A stretch of DNA of 64,000 bases, taken from positions 23,828,501-23,892,500 of the forward strand of contig CM060196.1 of NCBI GenBank assembly GCA_030549335.1, written 5' to 3'. Shown piece after piece: positions 1-12,156 of the stretch; within the stretch, counting starts at the first letter, position 1, and each line of letters opens with the position of its first letter. Below the pieces are notes generated by a model. The model was not told the DNA's origin, did not search any database, and worked only from the letters and a program-made list of their open reading frames with translations. Made by a program: the position numbers and the translations under genes. The stretch is from Pontederia crassipes (lineage: Eukaryota; Streptophyta; Magnoliopsida; Commelinales; Pontederiaceae).

Positions 1-738
1 CTGTATCATTTACTTGACATACCCCAAAAATTAAAGGTACCTAAAGTCACCCTGATTTTTTTATTATGAACCAAGATTAAGAAATATGAATAAGACAATC
101 AAATATGAATGTCAAGTCAAGTTATTGGTATTCTTATGTCACGATTCTAATGATTACGAGCATCATTTGATTTTACTGCCTTATGATTCTATTTATCTCT
201 CTCATGATTATTTACGGTGCTCTCATGTTCCACTTTTTTTTATTCAAGATAAGTATTCTATGTTACCGTTGATTTCTCTATTCAAATTATGCATTGTATA
301 TTATGTGATTCCCCTCTAGACTATAAAACTTACGGGAGGACCTCCTCCCCTGTCTGATTTTCACATGACCAGATCAGTGATAAGGCGGAGTAGGTGTGTT
401 GCGACAAAGCTCTGATGAGGTGGAGTAGGTGTGTTGCGACAAGGCTCCGATGACAAGAAAGCACATGAACCATAAGGTTTATTAGATTCTTTTTTCCTTC
501 TGCATTTATAGATTCATGATGTAGAACTTTATTATATTTCGTGGATATAATGTAGCCACTTTTTAGACTTCCACAATTAAAGTTATTTTTTTCTTTATTT
601 CCTTATTATTCTTTCTTTCGTTGATATGTCTTGGTTCTTAATTGAGATATGGTCAACATAATGGTCAAAGTCATAGCGTCCGTAGTATTTCCAGGTTGGA
701 CTTCATCACATGGCGGAAGTCGATTTGGGGGCGTTACA
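1..738 (+). repeat. 5' LTR of gypsy-1 (3' portion only)
   Basis: This is the 3' part of the left LTR; it matches 6905-7544. It ends in a CA-type end (gcgttaca) just before the primer site. It contains a short tandem repeat around 380-450 (two copies of a ggcggagtaggtgtgttgcgac-like unit). The LTR start lies outside the window. Confidence 0.85.
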
Positions 739-742
739 TTTA

Positions 743-754
743 TGGTATCATAAC
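743..754 (+). other. Primer binding site of gypsy-1
   Basis: The sequence TGGTATCATAAC starts four bases after the LTR end. It matches the first eight bases of the usual plant initiator-Met tRNA site (TGGTATCAGAGC) and then diverges. Confidence 0.75.
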
Positions 755-930
755 TTAAAGTCAGGACTCTCTTGACGTCCTAATGTATAGAATAGTATGG
801 TATTGGTTCATGTACTATCGCCGAGCAGTCGTCACACTCTCCACCGAAAAGCATTATAAGTCAAGTTCACGTTTAAGATAAGTTATCGTTTATTGATGTA
901 TGATTTTTCTTTTATGATTGGAGGATAAGC

Positions 931-2170
931 ATGTCATGAAGGTCAAAGCGAATTCAGGAGCTGCAAGTGGTCAGATCGGCCCAGAATGCTCATGAGATAC
1001 CTGAAGGCCCACTCCACGAGATATTGACCCAATAGGGTCGCGGACGTGGACGTGGCCGAGGCCGTGCTCCAGACCACAGACGAGGTAGAGATCATGTTGC
1101 TAGAGCACCAATAGAGGAGCACTTTGATGAGATTGCCCCACCTAAGGGTAGTCATGCAGGAGGCACTCCGTCGGCATCTAGTCGTCGTAATCAGGGAGCA
1201 CGACATGAAGCACCAAAGACATGATCCAGACATTTCTAAAGCTGCACCCGCCTCATTATGATGGTAAGGCGGACTTTTTCAAGGCTGAAGAATGGATAGA
1301 GACCTTGGATCGTATTTTCAAATTGGCAAGGTGCGCTGACGGACGCAAGGTTTTATATGCCACTCACATTCTCACTAGTACTGTAGTGGATTGATGGAAG
1401 ACTACAAGGGCCACCAAGTTTAGAGGGCTGGAAGAGGAGGAAATAGCATGGGAAGAGTTCAGGAAGGCCTTCAAGGCTCGTTACACATCTGAGCACGAGC
1501 ACATCGGGAAGCAAGAGAAGTTCCTATAGCTGCAGTAGGGAACTATGTCTGTGGCAGACTACCACACCCAATTCATCCAACTAGAGCAAAATTGTTTGAT
1601 GTCATTCGAAGTGCGTATTAGAGCCAACAAATTCATTAACGGGTTACAACAAGCACTGAAGACTGAAGTCCTGACAGGGGAATGTGAAGATTTGGAAAAG
1701 GCAGTGAGGTTGGCAACACGTATGAAAAAAATCTAGCTGAACACAAGGCCAAAACTCCAACTAAACAAGTAAAGCAGCCCAGGCCTCGAACAGATGATCG
1801 CCAGCCGTTTAGGAGGGACGATCGTCATTTCTGGCCATACCCACGGAGGGAAGCTCCACGACAAGTTCATGCACAGTCACACCCTGCGCCATTGCAAGCA
1901 GAACCACTGAGAAAGCTACCACCACCACCGCACTAGCCACAAGTACCACAAAAGCCCTTATGTCCTCACTGTGGTCATCACCATGATGGAGAGTGTCATA
2001 GGCTGAATGGCTCATGCATTCAGTGTGGACAGTTCATGTATTCAGTATGGACAGTTCAGATACTTCATCCAAAACTGCCCGCAGGCTGCCAGAGGAGGTC
2101 AAGAGAATTGGGCAGCAGGTGGCGTAAATCCCATTGTGCAAGGTTGTGCACAACCTGAAAGCAGAAGCAA
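931..2170 (+). pseudogene. gypsy-1 gag remnant
   Basis: A Gly/Arg-rich N-terminal stretch (about 1035-1090) is followed by a retrotransposon gag core (about 1220-1735) with recognisable blocks such as FRKAFKARY and VADYHTQFIQLEQ. A Cys/His-rich segment lies at about 1955-2030 (CPHCGHHHDGEC and CIQCG), where the nucleocapsid zinc knuckle belongs. Several in-frame stops (for example within the VVD-WKTT stretch near 1393 and near 1530) break the frame. The longest open piece is 1545-1736. In a live element this protein would form the virus-like particle. Confidence 0.8.
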
Positions 2171-2179
2171 CTCAAAATG

Positions 2180-2490
2180 ACAATGATGTCATTAGAGATA
2201 CTCTTCCTATCGCAAATTTATCTGCCACTATTTTATTTAACTCTGGGGCCACACACTCATTTATTCCGAAGTCGTGTGCCTAAACTCTTAATTTGCCTTT
2301 AAAATAGATGCCCCATGCTATGCGTGTGAGTGCGCCTATGGGGGCTCTCCATGCTGCTAGGTACATCCTGAATGTATCTGTCAATGTAGAAAAGAAAATT
2401 TTTTTTGCAAATCTCATCATTATCCTCATGGTGGATTATGATATTATTTTGGGGATGGACTAGCTTTCATATCATAACGCAGCCTTACAC
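2180..2490 (+). pseudogene. gypsy-1 aspartic protease remnant
   Basis: Translation around 2233-2280 gives a retropepsin-like LFNSGATHSFI. The family motif is DSGA, so the catalytic Asp is replaced by Asn (one base change). A second family block, DIILGMD followed by a stop in place of Trp, lies at about 2440-2463. Protease would mature the Gag-Pol polyprotein; this copy cannot. Confidence 0.75.
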
Positions 2491-2589
2491 TATAAGCAGA
2501 AGAAGATTGTTATAGGAACGCAAGGCAAACCCAATGCAGTAATCAGAGGCACTCCATCCACGAATAATAATGTCATCGTCTCAGCTATT

Positions 2590-3300
2590 AAGGCACAGAA
2601 GCTACTTCAAAAGGGATCTAGCGGGTATTTAGCTAGTGTGGTCAAGACAGATGCACATGTCACTGAGCTCCAATAAATAGATGTGGTGCGAGAATTCCTA
2701 GACGTTTTCCCAGAGGACACATCCGGACTACCGCCAAAGCGTGAGATTGATTTCAAGATAGAGCTCCTGCCAGAGACATCACCCATCTCCAAAGCACCCT
2801 ACCGCATGGCACCTGCTGAGATGCAAGAATTGAAGAAGTAGATACAGGACCTACTAGATAAGAGATTTATTAGACTGAGCATCTCACCTTAGGACGCACC
2901 GGCCTTATTCGTCAAGAAGAAGGACAGCTCCATGCGGCTTTGCATCGACTATAGGATGTTCAATAAAGTAATAGTGAAGAATAAGTACCCCCTGCCTCGC
3001 ATAGATGATCTTTTCGATCAGCTGTCAAAAGCATCAGTGTTCTCCAAAATTGACTTGCGTGATGGCTACCACCAACTGAGAGTGGTCGAGGAAGATATAC
3101 CGAAAACTATCTTTCGGTCAAGATATGGCCACTACGAATTTTTAATCATGCCGTTTGGACTGACGAACGCTCCCACAATATTTATGGATCTAATGAATAG
3201 GGTCTTTCGATCATATCTAGATTAGTTTGTCATCATGTTCGTGAATGACATTCTGATCTATTCTTTCGATTCAGAATAATACCGAGAGCACCTCAAGATA
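2590..3300 (+). pseudogene. gypsy-1 reverse transcriptase remnant
   Basis: Strong Ty3/gypsy RT similarity: the [11 protein letters not shown] entry block (about 2686), [12 protein letters not shown] (about 2938), [12 protein letters not shown] (about 3045) and [13 protein letters not shown] (about 3148). The active-site block reads FVNDIL instead of YVDDIL (about 3236-3253), so one metal-binding Asp has become Asn. TAG stops occur near 2838, 2890 and 3223. Confidence 0.9.
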
Positions 3301-3559
3301 GTATTGGAGACCCTGAGGCAGCATAAGTTTTACGGCAAGTTTTCAAAATGTGAGTTTTGACTGAATGAGATTATGTTTTTGGGACATATAGTCTCCAAGA
3401 AGGGCATTGCGGTAGACCCTGCGAAAGTGGAAGCGATGATGAATTAGTAAGACCGAATAATACATTTGAGATTCGCAACTTTCTTGATCTCACAAGTTAT
3501 TATAGAAGATTTATCAGGGACTTCTCCAAGATTGCTGCACCCCTCACAAATCTCACGAA

Positions 3560-4019
3560 GAAGGTGGAAAAGTTTATTTGGACAAACCAATGTGAGCATA
3601 GTTTCCAGACTCTGGAGGACCGTCTGACTTCGGCACAAATTCTCACCATAACGATAGGTAGTGGAGGTTACGTGGTCTATAGTGATGCATGTAGAACAGA
3701 TTTAGGCTGTGTACTGATGCAACATGGCAAGGTAGTGGCATATGCTTCACGGCAACTGAAGAGACATTAGGTCAACTACCCCACACATGATCTGGAATTG
3801 GCGATGGTGGTCTTTGCTTTGAAGATATGGAGACATTATTTGTATGGAGAGTTGTTCGAGATCTTCACTGATCACAAAAGTCTCAAGTACATCTTCGATC
3901 AGAGGGATCTCAATATGAGACAGCGCCGATGGCTAAAGCTCCTGAAAGACTATGAATTTGCCATCAACTACCACCCGAGTAAGGAAAATTCCGTTACTGA
4001 TGCACAAAGTAGGAAGTGA
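3560..4019 (+). pseudogene. gypsy-1 RNase H remnant
   Basis: Reads VVYSDACRTDLGCVLMQ (about 3675), VAYASRQLK (about 3735), and after a TAG at 3768 continues [19 protein letters not shown] and [10 protein letters not shown] (about 3857). This is the standard gypsy RNase H core, with the first catalytic Asp kept in YSDA. The last block [17 protein letters not shown] ends at a TGA at 4017. Confidence 0.85.
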
Positions 4020-4199
4020 GAAGGCTCGCTAGCTTATATGAGATTACGCGAGTATGAAATGTCGGAAGAAATCGAGCAATGGTGTCTCAAGTTGGGCACA
4101 AATGGAGCTCTATGGATGATGCATCAGATGAAACCAAGTTTAATTGACAGGATCATAGCAGCCTAGAAAATGAATCCAAAATATCAAAAGGTCCTGAAG

Positions 4200-4940
4200 A
4201 GATGTTAGAACGAACCGGTAGATCTTTGCAGATGGATGAATTAGATATCGAGACAGATTATGGTTCCCACAAATGCTGCTGTCCGATGAGAGGTACTGGA
4301 TGAGTGCCAAAAGTCGGAGTTCGCTATCCATCCCGGTAGTACCAAAATGTATAAGGATGTACAGCGCAGCTACTGTGGCATGATATGAAGAGAGAAATAG
4401 CTGAATATGCATCCCGATGTCTAGTGTGCCAGCAAGTCAAGATCAAGCATCAACGACTATATGGCAAGTTGAAACCTTTGGAAATTTCACAATGAAAGTG
4501 GGATAAGATCACTAAGGACTTTATGTCCAACTTGTCTAGGACTAAGAAAGGTCATGATGCCATATGGATAGTTGTGGATCAATTCACGAAGGCAGCACAT
4601 TTTATTCTCATAAAATGGAAACAATATGTGGAGGGTTTGCTGGATTTATATGTGAGAGAGGTGATTAGACTTCACGGTATTCCAGCCTCCATAGTGTCTG
4701 ATCGAGGCCCCAAATTCATTGCCAAATTCTAGAAGACCATGCAACAAGTCTTTGGTACAAGGCTTAATTTTAGCATAGTATTTCATCCTCAGACAGATGG
4801 ACAGTCTAAGAGGACCATTCAGATACTAGAAGACATGTTACGGGCCTGTGCACTGGATTGGCATGATAGTTGGGATGAATATATTCATCTGATTGAATTT
4901 CTTATAATAACAACTATCATTCCAGTATTGGTATGACACC
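4200..4940 (+). pseudogene. gypsy-1 integrase remnant
   Basis: The degraded zinc-binding region (around 4290-4440, ending CLVCQQVKIKH) is followed by the DDE core: WIVVDQFTKAAHF (about 4567), LHGIPASIVSDRGPKF (about 4669) and the FHPQTDGQSKR block (about 4780). A TAG replaces Trp after KF near 4730, and the frame is lost after 4930. Integrase would insert the cDNA. Confidence 0.88.
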
Positions 4941-5075
4941 CTTTGAGGTTTTGTATGGCCGACCTTGCCGTTCACCTGCCCAATGGGGTGAAGTAGGCGA
5001 GGAGAAGATTATGAACAAGGAAGAAGTGAAGGAAGCAGTGGAGTATGCAAAAAGATAGAATTGATCAAGTAGAGA

Positions 5076-5602
5076 ATGAAAACGATTCAGGACAGACAAA
5101 AGAGTTATGCTGATAAGGATAGACGAGAACAAAATTTTCAAGCTGGTAACCAAGTTCTTTTGAAAGTATCCCCTATGAAAGGGGTCATGAGATTCAACAA
5201 GCGAGAAAAGCTCAGTCCTCGTTATGTAGGTCCCTTCGAGATACTCGAGCTGGTAGGCGAGGCAACATGCAGACTGACTCTACCCCCATCTTATGGGAGA
5301 GTGCATAATGTATTCCATGTATTTATGCACAAGAAGTACAAGCACGATGCTGCAAATGTTCTAAGGATAGAAGAACCAAATCTAGCTTGACCTTCGCTGA
5401 GTATCCAACACACATAGTGGAGCGCAAGATGCAACGTCAGAAAAATAAGGATGTACCCATGGTCCGGATAGCTTGGCATTTTCATCATGGAAATGATGCA
5501 ACATGGGAGCTTGAGTCAGAAATGCGCCAAGCGTTTCCACAGCTCTTCGGTAAGCACTCTACCCTATGCAAAATTCGAGGACGAATTTTTTTTAAGGGGT
5601 AA
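5076..5602 (+). pseudogene. gypsy-1 integrase C-terminus with chromodomain-like segment
   Basis: The first part (5076-5390) has the integrase tail typical of gypsy elements (LSPRYVGPFEILE, VGEATCRLTLPP, VHNVFHV). After a TGA at about 5388 the reading continues with YPTHIVERKMQRQKNKDVPM and then an aromatic/ATWELE block (about 5500-5515). That arrangement matches the chromodomain of plant chromoviruses. The segment ends 3 bases before the purine tract. Confidence 0.75.
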
Positions 5603-5605
5603 GAA
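5587..5605 (+). other. Polypurine tract of gypsy-1
   Basis: The purine stretch aaggggtaagaa lies immediately before the TG that starts the 3' LTR at 5606, where plus-strand priming is expected. Confidence 0.7.
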
Positions 5606-7544
5606 TGTAACAACCGACACACATAAAAATATAAATAAATAAATAAAAAGAGAGAGAAAAAGAAAACATGGAAGACTTGGGTTGCTGGGAGAGTTATCCA
5701 AAATCCCCCATCAAATCAAAGATATAATAGATTAGATGAATTCCACTAAATCAGGAAATTTAATTTGATTACTTCGAATCACATTAGATTTAAAAGGAGA
5801 AGAGACTTCTAATAGTTAAACAAGATTTCATTAACCCTCTCTTCCCTGAAACCTCACGAAATCTGCCTCCCTGGTTTTTGTTGGAGCGCTGGACAACTCC
5901 ATAATAGTTTCGATAGGCTTGAGTTCATCCAGAGATCCTTTCTCCTCTCCCACACTCGCCTCTAGATATTGCAATCTAGAGCGAGTTGCTGAACCTTTTT
6001 GGCCGAATTTCAGGTGGGGAACGAGAGGAAGAACAGAGAGATCAAGGAGGAAATAGGGGATTCGACCCTTAGGTTTCACCGGATCAAAACAAGGATCAAA
6101 TGCAAAAAAAGGTGGGTGAATTGAAATCACATTGCATAACTTGGAATAGATCGAATCATCTCCCTGCCACGATTTGACAATGTTAATAGATGAAAAGAAT
6201 CAAGAAACTATTCATGCCCTATTTTCCTTCTTGATTTCGCGCTTTTATGATTGTTTGATCAATTGCTTGCTGAATTTGATTTCTTTTGTTAAGTTGTTGT
6301 TTGACTGATTGTTAGAAAGTAGAAACTAATCCAGGATGTATTCACGTTGGAGTTTTAAGGGATTTTTTGAATCTGAGAGTCAGCCAGAACGCCGACCGGT
6401 CGACCGGCCCTTATGCTTTGTAGCCAACCAGTCGACCGATTTATCGATTCCTCAACTGATTTCAACATACATCGACTGGTCGACCGATCCACTAATCTGA
6501 TGACCTGATCGGTCGATCGATCCCGGAGCCTCCAGTCGACTGGTCGACCGTTCAACAGAACGGATCGACCGATCCTTCAATCCTACCGTCCAAAGAACTG
6601 GTCGACCGATTCCCAATGATTTCTTTTTGTCATATTTATCAACTAATCCACTCCCGTTTAGGACTGATTCAATTTCTTGCCCTCACCGAGATCCACCCCT
6701 GATTTTAAGATAAATTCTTTTACTGATTTATTTCTCATCGATTTGATTACCTCCATTATAAGAAGAACAAAGAATAACAAGTTAATAAAATTGATTAATA
6801 AGTTGAGATAGAAGATGAATAATGGGTTGCCAGTCCAAGTCAAGTGTCTCAAGATAAGGGTCGCTCCCTTGGTAATAGTTTGATCATCCATTAACCTGCA
6901 TAAAGCTGTATTATTTACTTGGCATACCCCAAGAATTAAAGGCACCTAAAGTCACCCTAATTTTTTATTATGAATCAAGATTAAGAAATATGAATAAGAC
7001 AAGCAAGTATAAATGTCAAGTCAAGTTATCGGTATTCTTATGTCATGATTCTAATGATTGCGAGCATCATTTGATTTTACTGTCTTATGATTCTATTTAT
7101 CTCTCTCATGATTATTTACGGTGCTCTCATGTTTCACTTTTTTATTCAAGACAAGTATTCTATCTTACCGTTGATTTCTCTATTTGAATTATGCATTGTA
7201 TATTATGTAGTTCTCCACAAGGATGTAAAGCTTACGAAAAGACCTCTTTCCATATGTCTAATTTTCATAGGACCATATTAGTGATGAGGTGGAGTAGGTG
7301 TGTTGCGACAAGGCTCTAGCGACAATAAAGCACATGAACCACTTATTAGATTTTTTTTCTTTCCACATTTATAAATTCATGATGTAGAACTTTATTATAT
7401 TCCTTATAGATGATGTAGCCACTTTTCAGACTTCCATAATTAAAGTTATCTTTTTCTTTATTCCCCTATTATTCTTTATTTCGTTCACATATTTCGATTC
7501 TTGACTGAGATATGATCAACATGATAATCAAAGTCATAACGTCC
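5606..7544 (+). repeat. 3' LTR of gypsy-1, right end truncated
   Basis: Starts TGTAACAACC. A protein-like stretch around 5840-6130 is only a shadow. Positions 6390-6615 hold a cluster of GGTCGACC-type palindromes (described separately). From 6905 it matches the left window end. It stops at gtcataacgtcc, where the 5' LTR continues for about 60 bases to gcgttaca; here the sequence switches to a dehydrogenase coding region. Confidence 0.85.
6393..6615 (+). repeat. GGTCGACC palindrome cluster in gypsy-1 LTR
   Basis: About ten degenerate copies of the self-complementary core GGTCGACC (variants with ATC or CAG for one side), spaced 10-35 bases apart. Related arrays lie in the LTRs at 26565-26990 and 31205-31560. 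Confidence 0.8.
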
Positions 7545-8022
7545 ATTCTCCAGCCACGGTGCTTGGGTCATGGTCGCCACCGTCGTAAAGGACAACGAAG
7601 GCCGAGCCCTCTGTCAAGACCTTAAGGTCGGTGGTGCTGCCTCCTGCGTGAGCTGCGACGTGACCAATGAATCCGATGTCTCACGCACGGTGGACACTTC
7701 CATTTCCCTCCACGGCAAGCTGGACATCATGCTCAACAATGCCGGGATCCTCGGGGAGCCGGACATTTGGCTGTTTTAGTCGGGCAGGGACAACTTTGAA
7801 TGCGTCCTCAGGACCAACGTCGGGTGCTTCTTGGGGACTAAGCACATGACACGCGTCATGATCCCGGTGGGAGCATCGTGATGATGGAAAGTGTGGCATC
7901 GGCGAGGGCAAGTCTGATGCTGGCAGCGTACACCTGCTTGAAGCATGCGGTGCAGGGGCTGATGCGGAGTGCGCTGGAGTGGCAAAAAAAATTGAACACG
8001 AAAGGTGAGTAACTCATAAAAA
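7545..8022 (+). pseudogene. Short-chain dehydrogenase/reductase (SDR110C-like) fragment
   Basis: Reads from the middle of the first Rossmann strand (SHGAWVMVATV), through the cofactor-side block SCDVTNESDV, the NNAGI motif (about 7735), and TNVGCFLGTKHM, to the active-site segment YTCLKHA (about 7941), which keeps the catalytic Tyr-x3-Lys. The family is the plant NAD(P)-dependent group that includes xanthoxin and secoisolariciresinol dehydrogenases; the substrate cannot be told. The N-terminal GxxxGIG cofactor loop is missing, cut off by the LTR. There is a TAG at 7777, a frameshift near 7865 and no C-terminal third. The intact part is GC-rich, unlike its surroundings. If gypsy-1 inserted into this gene, the missing 5' half would lie left of the window. 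Confidence 0.82.
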
Positions 8023-8690
8023 TAGCAGACAGAGCAGATGCTGAAGGGTTCATTTTTAAATGTTAAAGATTGAAACGTAGGAATTGGAAGAGAATTAACA
8101 GTCATTTTAAGCCATTTCAGATTAATCACTAATTTGACAGTTAAAAGAACTTAAATGGAGTTAAGTAGTGAGATTGAAACGTTAGGAAAACTAACAGGAC
8201 ACCTCATCTAAAGAAAATATGTTTTTTCACCCAAAAGAAAAAATATTAAAAAGCACTAATTGAACTTATCAGCATGTCTTTGGAATTCAGGGAAAATCGC
8301 AAAGACAAAGAAAAGTAAAACGAAGAAGATGGAACCATGGAAAGGAGGATTTGCAAAAGAGAAGAGAAGGATGGGTTTTTGGGAGAAGAATAGAAGAGTT
8401 GGTGAGGAAAAAGTGAAAAAGTACTTCCTGAGTTCTAGATGGTGGATAGTGGAAAACGAGAGTTACAAGGAAGAAAATTTGGTGAGTTAATGTTACATAG
8501 AAATTAAATGGAGGTTTAATTGGTGAGTTAGTGGATTAATATTTGGAAGCATTTTAAGGTTACACTCCCTCGTAAAAAGGGAGGTGAAAGATCTAATCAC
8601 ATTTTGCGTATTAAAATATGTGGAAAATCAAAGCATTGGATAAAAAAGATAAATCTCAATCATGCAATTTGAAGCCTCTCAATGCATCAG
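8023..8690 (+). other. Non-coding, AT-rich
   Basis: No recognisable gene or element. The short open frame at 8260-8490 is Lys-rich low-complexity sequence without family features. Confidence 0.5.
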
Positions 8691-8693
8691 CCT

Positions 8694-8700
8694 CATATAC

Positions 8701-8758
<58 letters not shown>

Positions 8759-8770
8759 ATATATATATAT
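8694..8770 (+). repeat. (TA)n microsatellite
   Basis: Nearly pure AT dinucleotide run (8707-8750) with imperfect flanks containing GTATGTAT. Confidence 0.97.
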
Positions 8771-10146
8771 TTCAAAGGCCTCTTCCAATCTCCTCTCCAC
8801 ATTTTTCTTTTTTTTTTTTCAACTTTGGGTTACATTTTCTCCCTTCTCGGTGCGCACATGTGACTAAAACTTTCGACCATTTTTTAGTGACAAATTCCTC
8901 TGTCAAAAGGCTGAAGTCATCATTGAGAAAACAATATAATCACTAAAAAATATGCCTAAAGTTTTGAGTTTCGAGTAGTAAGATTCCGATTTATTTTTTA
9001 ATATGTTTATCAATGGAATAGATAAGATGAAGTATGGTTAAGGCACAATTTATGTTTCTTTGTGATGCATGAATAGTTTTATATAATTTTTATATTGAAA
9101 CAATAGTTTATGAATTGATATTAATTGTTAAACTTTCAAAAAAAATGGCACCACCGAAACTCGACACGAGTATGAAGAACCCGGTCCGGGATCTTTCATA
9201 AAATGTCAACCTAATGTAGTTCGGTTTCAAGCCCGACCCGGATGTAGAGATAAGCCCAGTCTGACCCACTGAAACCGGCCCATATTCTACTAGAAATAGG
9301 ATTAAACGATGTGTCAAGGACTCGGCATGAGTTTCCTTCAACTCGGCCCATGCCTTGATTAAACTTGGGCCGAGTTTGATTGTACTCCGCTTGATTTTTG
9401 CCTTATTTTTTGAAGGGATTTTTTATTTTGAATTGAGATATTAAATGGTCATTTTACCTCTGCTTTGGTGCATGACAAACCGAAATAAAAAAGGTTAATT
9501 AGGGTATAAGATAAAGGACGTAAATAACATAAATTTCTTATTTATATTAATTTTGTTTTACGATAGATGATAACGTGAAATGTCAATAAGTTTGAAAGAA
9601 GCTAATACAGTAATTGCATGTTAACATGAATTATCAATCGATTCACTTGTCAAGTCAAAAAAATTATTGGGTCAAAGAAAACTCTGATTAACAAAAACCC
9701 ACATGTGGAAAGGTTAAATAAGTAAAATAAAATTAAAAAAGGCTAATTACATTGAAAAATTCAACTGCATTGAAAAACTAAAATTACTTGATGAAAAGTA
9801 AAGTTCACATTTTGTATGCATAAGGAATAGAAAGAATGGTAATGTATCAAAAAGAAAGATGAAAAAAAAGTTAATTGTAAAATAGCTACCTTTGGAAGAC
9901 TATTAAGAAAAGTATAGTTCACTTTCTCACTCTGTTAAAAGTAGTTAAGAGTTATTTTCCTTCCGCATTATATGTTAAAAGTAGTTTAAGAAAAAAAGAT
10001 TGTAGGTAACATGGCCTAAAATAAATCTAGTTATCACTTGTCATCGGGGTGAAATTTCAGGACATTATACGCTCTCTCATCTATGATTGGATATGGAACT
10101 TAGAACAAAAATAGTTCTGTCAAACTCAACGAGAAAATAACAATGG
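8771..10146 (+). other. Non-coding intergenic DNA
   Basis: AT-rich with no supported gene. The part at 9140-9400 is richer in CpG and contains repeated actcgg/gggccgag words, perhaps the worn end of a transposon, but no terminal repeat could be fixed. Confidence 0.4.
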
Positions 10147-10850
10147 TATTAAAATCGAACCAAATCGACCGGTTCAATCGGTTCAACTGCAAATTGGTCG
10201 GTGATCCAGTCCGTTTCCATGTAAAAATCAGTTTTGACATTGAACCGGAAAAAGCCAATTGAACCGTCTGGTTGAATTGTTTCCATCCGGTTCAATTAAA
10301 ATTTTGAAAAACAAAATAAAAAAATGACAAAAATAAGAAAGTTAAAAAAGGAGAAAAAAAAGGAATAGAAGGAAAGTTGAGGGATTATGATATGTATAAA
10401 ATTAAATAGGAATTGAAATGAAAAAGGTAAGTATTCAAAAGTGAATAGTATTAAAATGAAAAATTATTAAAGGCCATAAATAAAGGAGATAAAAAGAAAG
10501 TATTAAAGAAAAAATGAATAAAAATAATTTAAGATAAAATTTCTAAATATAGTATCTGTCATCATTAAATAATAGATATTAAATTAACAATAATCTATTC
10601 ATATTTATATGTTAATCAATATTATTTATCATTATTAAAACTTTTAACAAATAAAAAATATGTCATTAATTTTTAATATTATTAATAGGTTATTAGTACA
10701 ATATTCATATACTATATTATATAACTTATATTATATCTTTATAATTATTATAAGTAATATTATTTTAATAAAATATAGAATCTAGTCAGACCGGTCCAAT
10801 CCGGTAAAAAGTCCGGTCTGATCATCGGTTCAATTTTGAAAAAATTGGAA
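10147..10850 (+). repeat. AACCGG-rich inverted-repeat element, copy 1
   Basis: The left end carries gaccggttcaatcggttcaac and related words; the right end (10785-10850) carries ccggtccaatccgg and catcggttcaatttt in the opposite sense, around an AT-rich core. A similar element is at 22802-23667. This is MITE-like architecture. No target duplication was found, so the superfamily is uncertain. Confidence 0.55.
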
Positions 10851-12156
10851 AATAATGATTCACCATAAAATGGAGATTTCAATTATCTCTAGAAGCATGA
10901 GCCCATTTTTTTATTTTGGCTTTTTTCTTTTGTTTTTTTTTTCTCTCAGTTAACTTTTTAAAGTATATATGATTAATATTTATTAATATATTATTATTCA
11001 CCTTATAAAATAAAACATTTAATGTGCTATTAAATAATTATTTTCCCAATTATTTATTATAATTAAATTAGTATTATTGTTTATAAAATAATCTTAATTA
11101 TTATTTATTAAATTATGGTAAAGGGTTCTACCACAAAAGGCAAAAGCAATTAAACTTTTAGCCAAAGCTGCTATATAGTTGTGGCCAAACCACCCCAAGC
11201 ACATGTCGATTATAGTTGATTATTATATATTCTCTTATGTTTAATTATTATGATTATCATTATTATTCATGATCTAATTATTTAATGATTGTCTTATTAA
11301 TTATAATCCTATTTGTATTAATATGATGATCGATTATGCTTTTGTGATTGGGTCTTGTTACATCTAAACAAAAAGAAACAAAGATATTTCTAGATAAACA
11401 AAATGAAAATTAAAAATTATTAGACATTGGGATCGCTTCTAAAGTTGAGGTTATTGAATTATCACTTAATAGAGTAGGTAGTGTAACTATGAAAATGACA
11501 CCTAGACCTTCAAAGAAAATTAGGATTGTCTTATTATATAGTTCCTCGCCTCCCACTCTACAACAAATCTCAAAGGGATATTATGATGTGCACACCATTG
11601 ATAAAGATAAATATGAAATAATATGACGAACAAACATTATTAAGGTAGTCTTTATGCTTGAAGGATGACTTCAAATAATTAAAGAATGATAACAGTAGGT
11701 TTTATAATTGAATTATAAGTTAAATTATAATTAATTGGAAATATTTACAATTGATGATAGATGATAATTACAGTCAAGCAATCATTATAGCTGATGGATA
11801 ATACCTAATTGAATTATTAAATGGGATCGAAAATGATTATGATGAATTAATGACTGATTCAAAAATAAAAATTGGTAATTGATACCAACACCAATTGATA
11901 ATCTATAAAGATATTGGATATTTGATTGTACCCATCATATTGTCATGAGATTTTTTCTTGTAATTAGATCAGGAGATGATTCTTTTGACGATTGATTTAT
12001 ACATGAACAAGTTTATGATGACATTTTTTTCATTTAAATGAATTGAATTGTCCTAGTCATTTTTTTCAAGTTATTTCTTCCTATCCAATGAATAAACTCT
12101 TGCATTGTTTTACCCTTTAATCAAATGGATTTCCCTTTTGGGACCCAAGTCACCAT
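10851..12156 (+). other. Non-coding AT-rich DNA
   Basis: No supported gene. Many short aattatta words; nothing else recognised. Confidence 0.5.

Larger units (their letters stand above)
1..7544 (+). mobile_element. Degenerate Ty3/gypsy chromovirus-like LTR retrotransposon (gypsy-1)
   Basis: The 5' LTR runs off the left window edge. In order there follow a tRNA-iMet-type primer site, gag, protease, reverse transcriptase, RNase H, integrase and a chromodomain-like C-terminus, a purine tract, and a 3' LTR about 1.94 kb long. Positions 1-660 and about 6900-7540 are clearly the same sequence, which identifies the LTRs. The order PR-RT-RH-IN and the C-terminal chromodomain-like segment fit the Tekay/Del group of plant chromoviruses (inference from family knowledge). 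Every domain contains stops, many of them TAG at positions where the family has Gln or Trp, so the copy is dead and old. The 3' LTR lacks its last ~60 bases and joins a dehydrogenase fragment directly. Confidence 0.9.
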
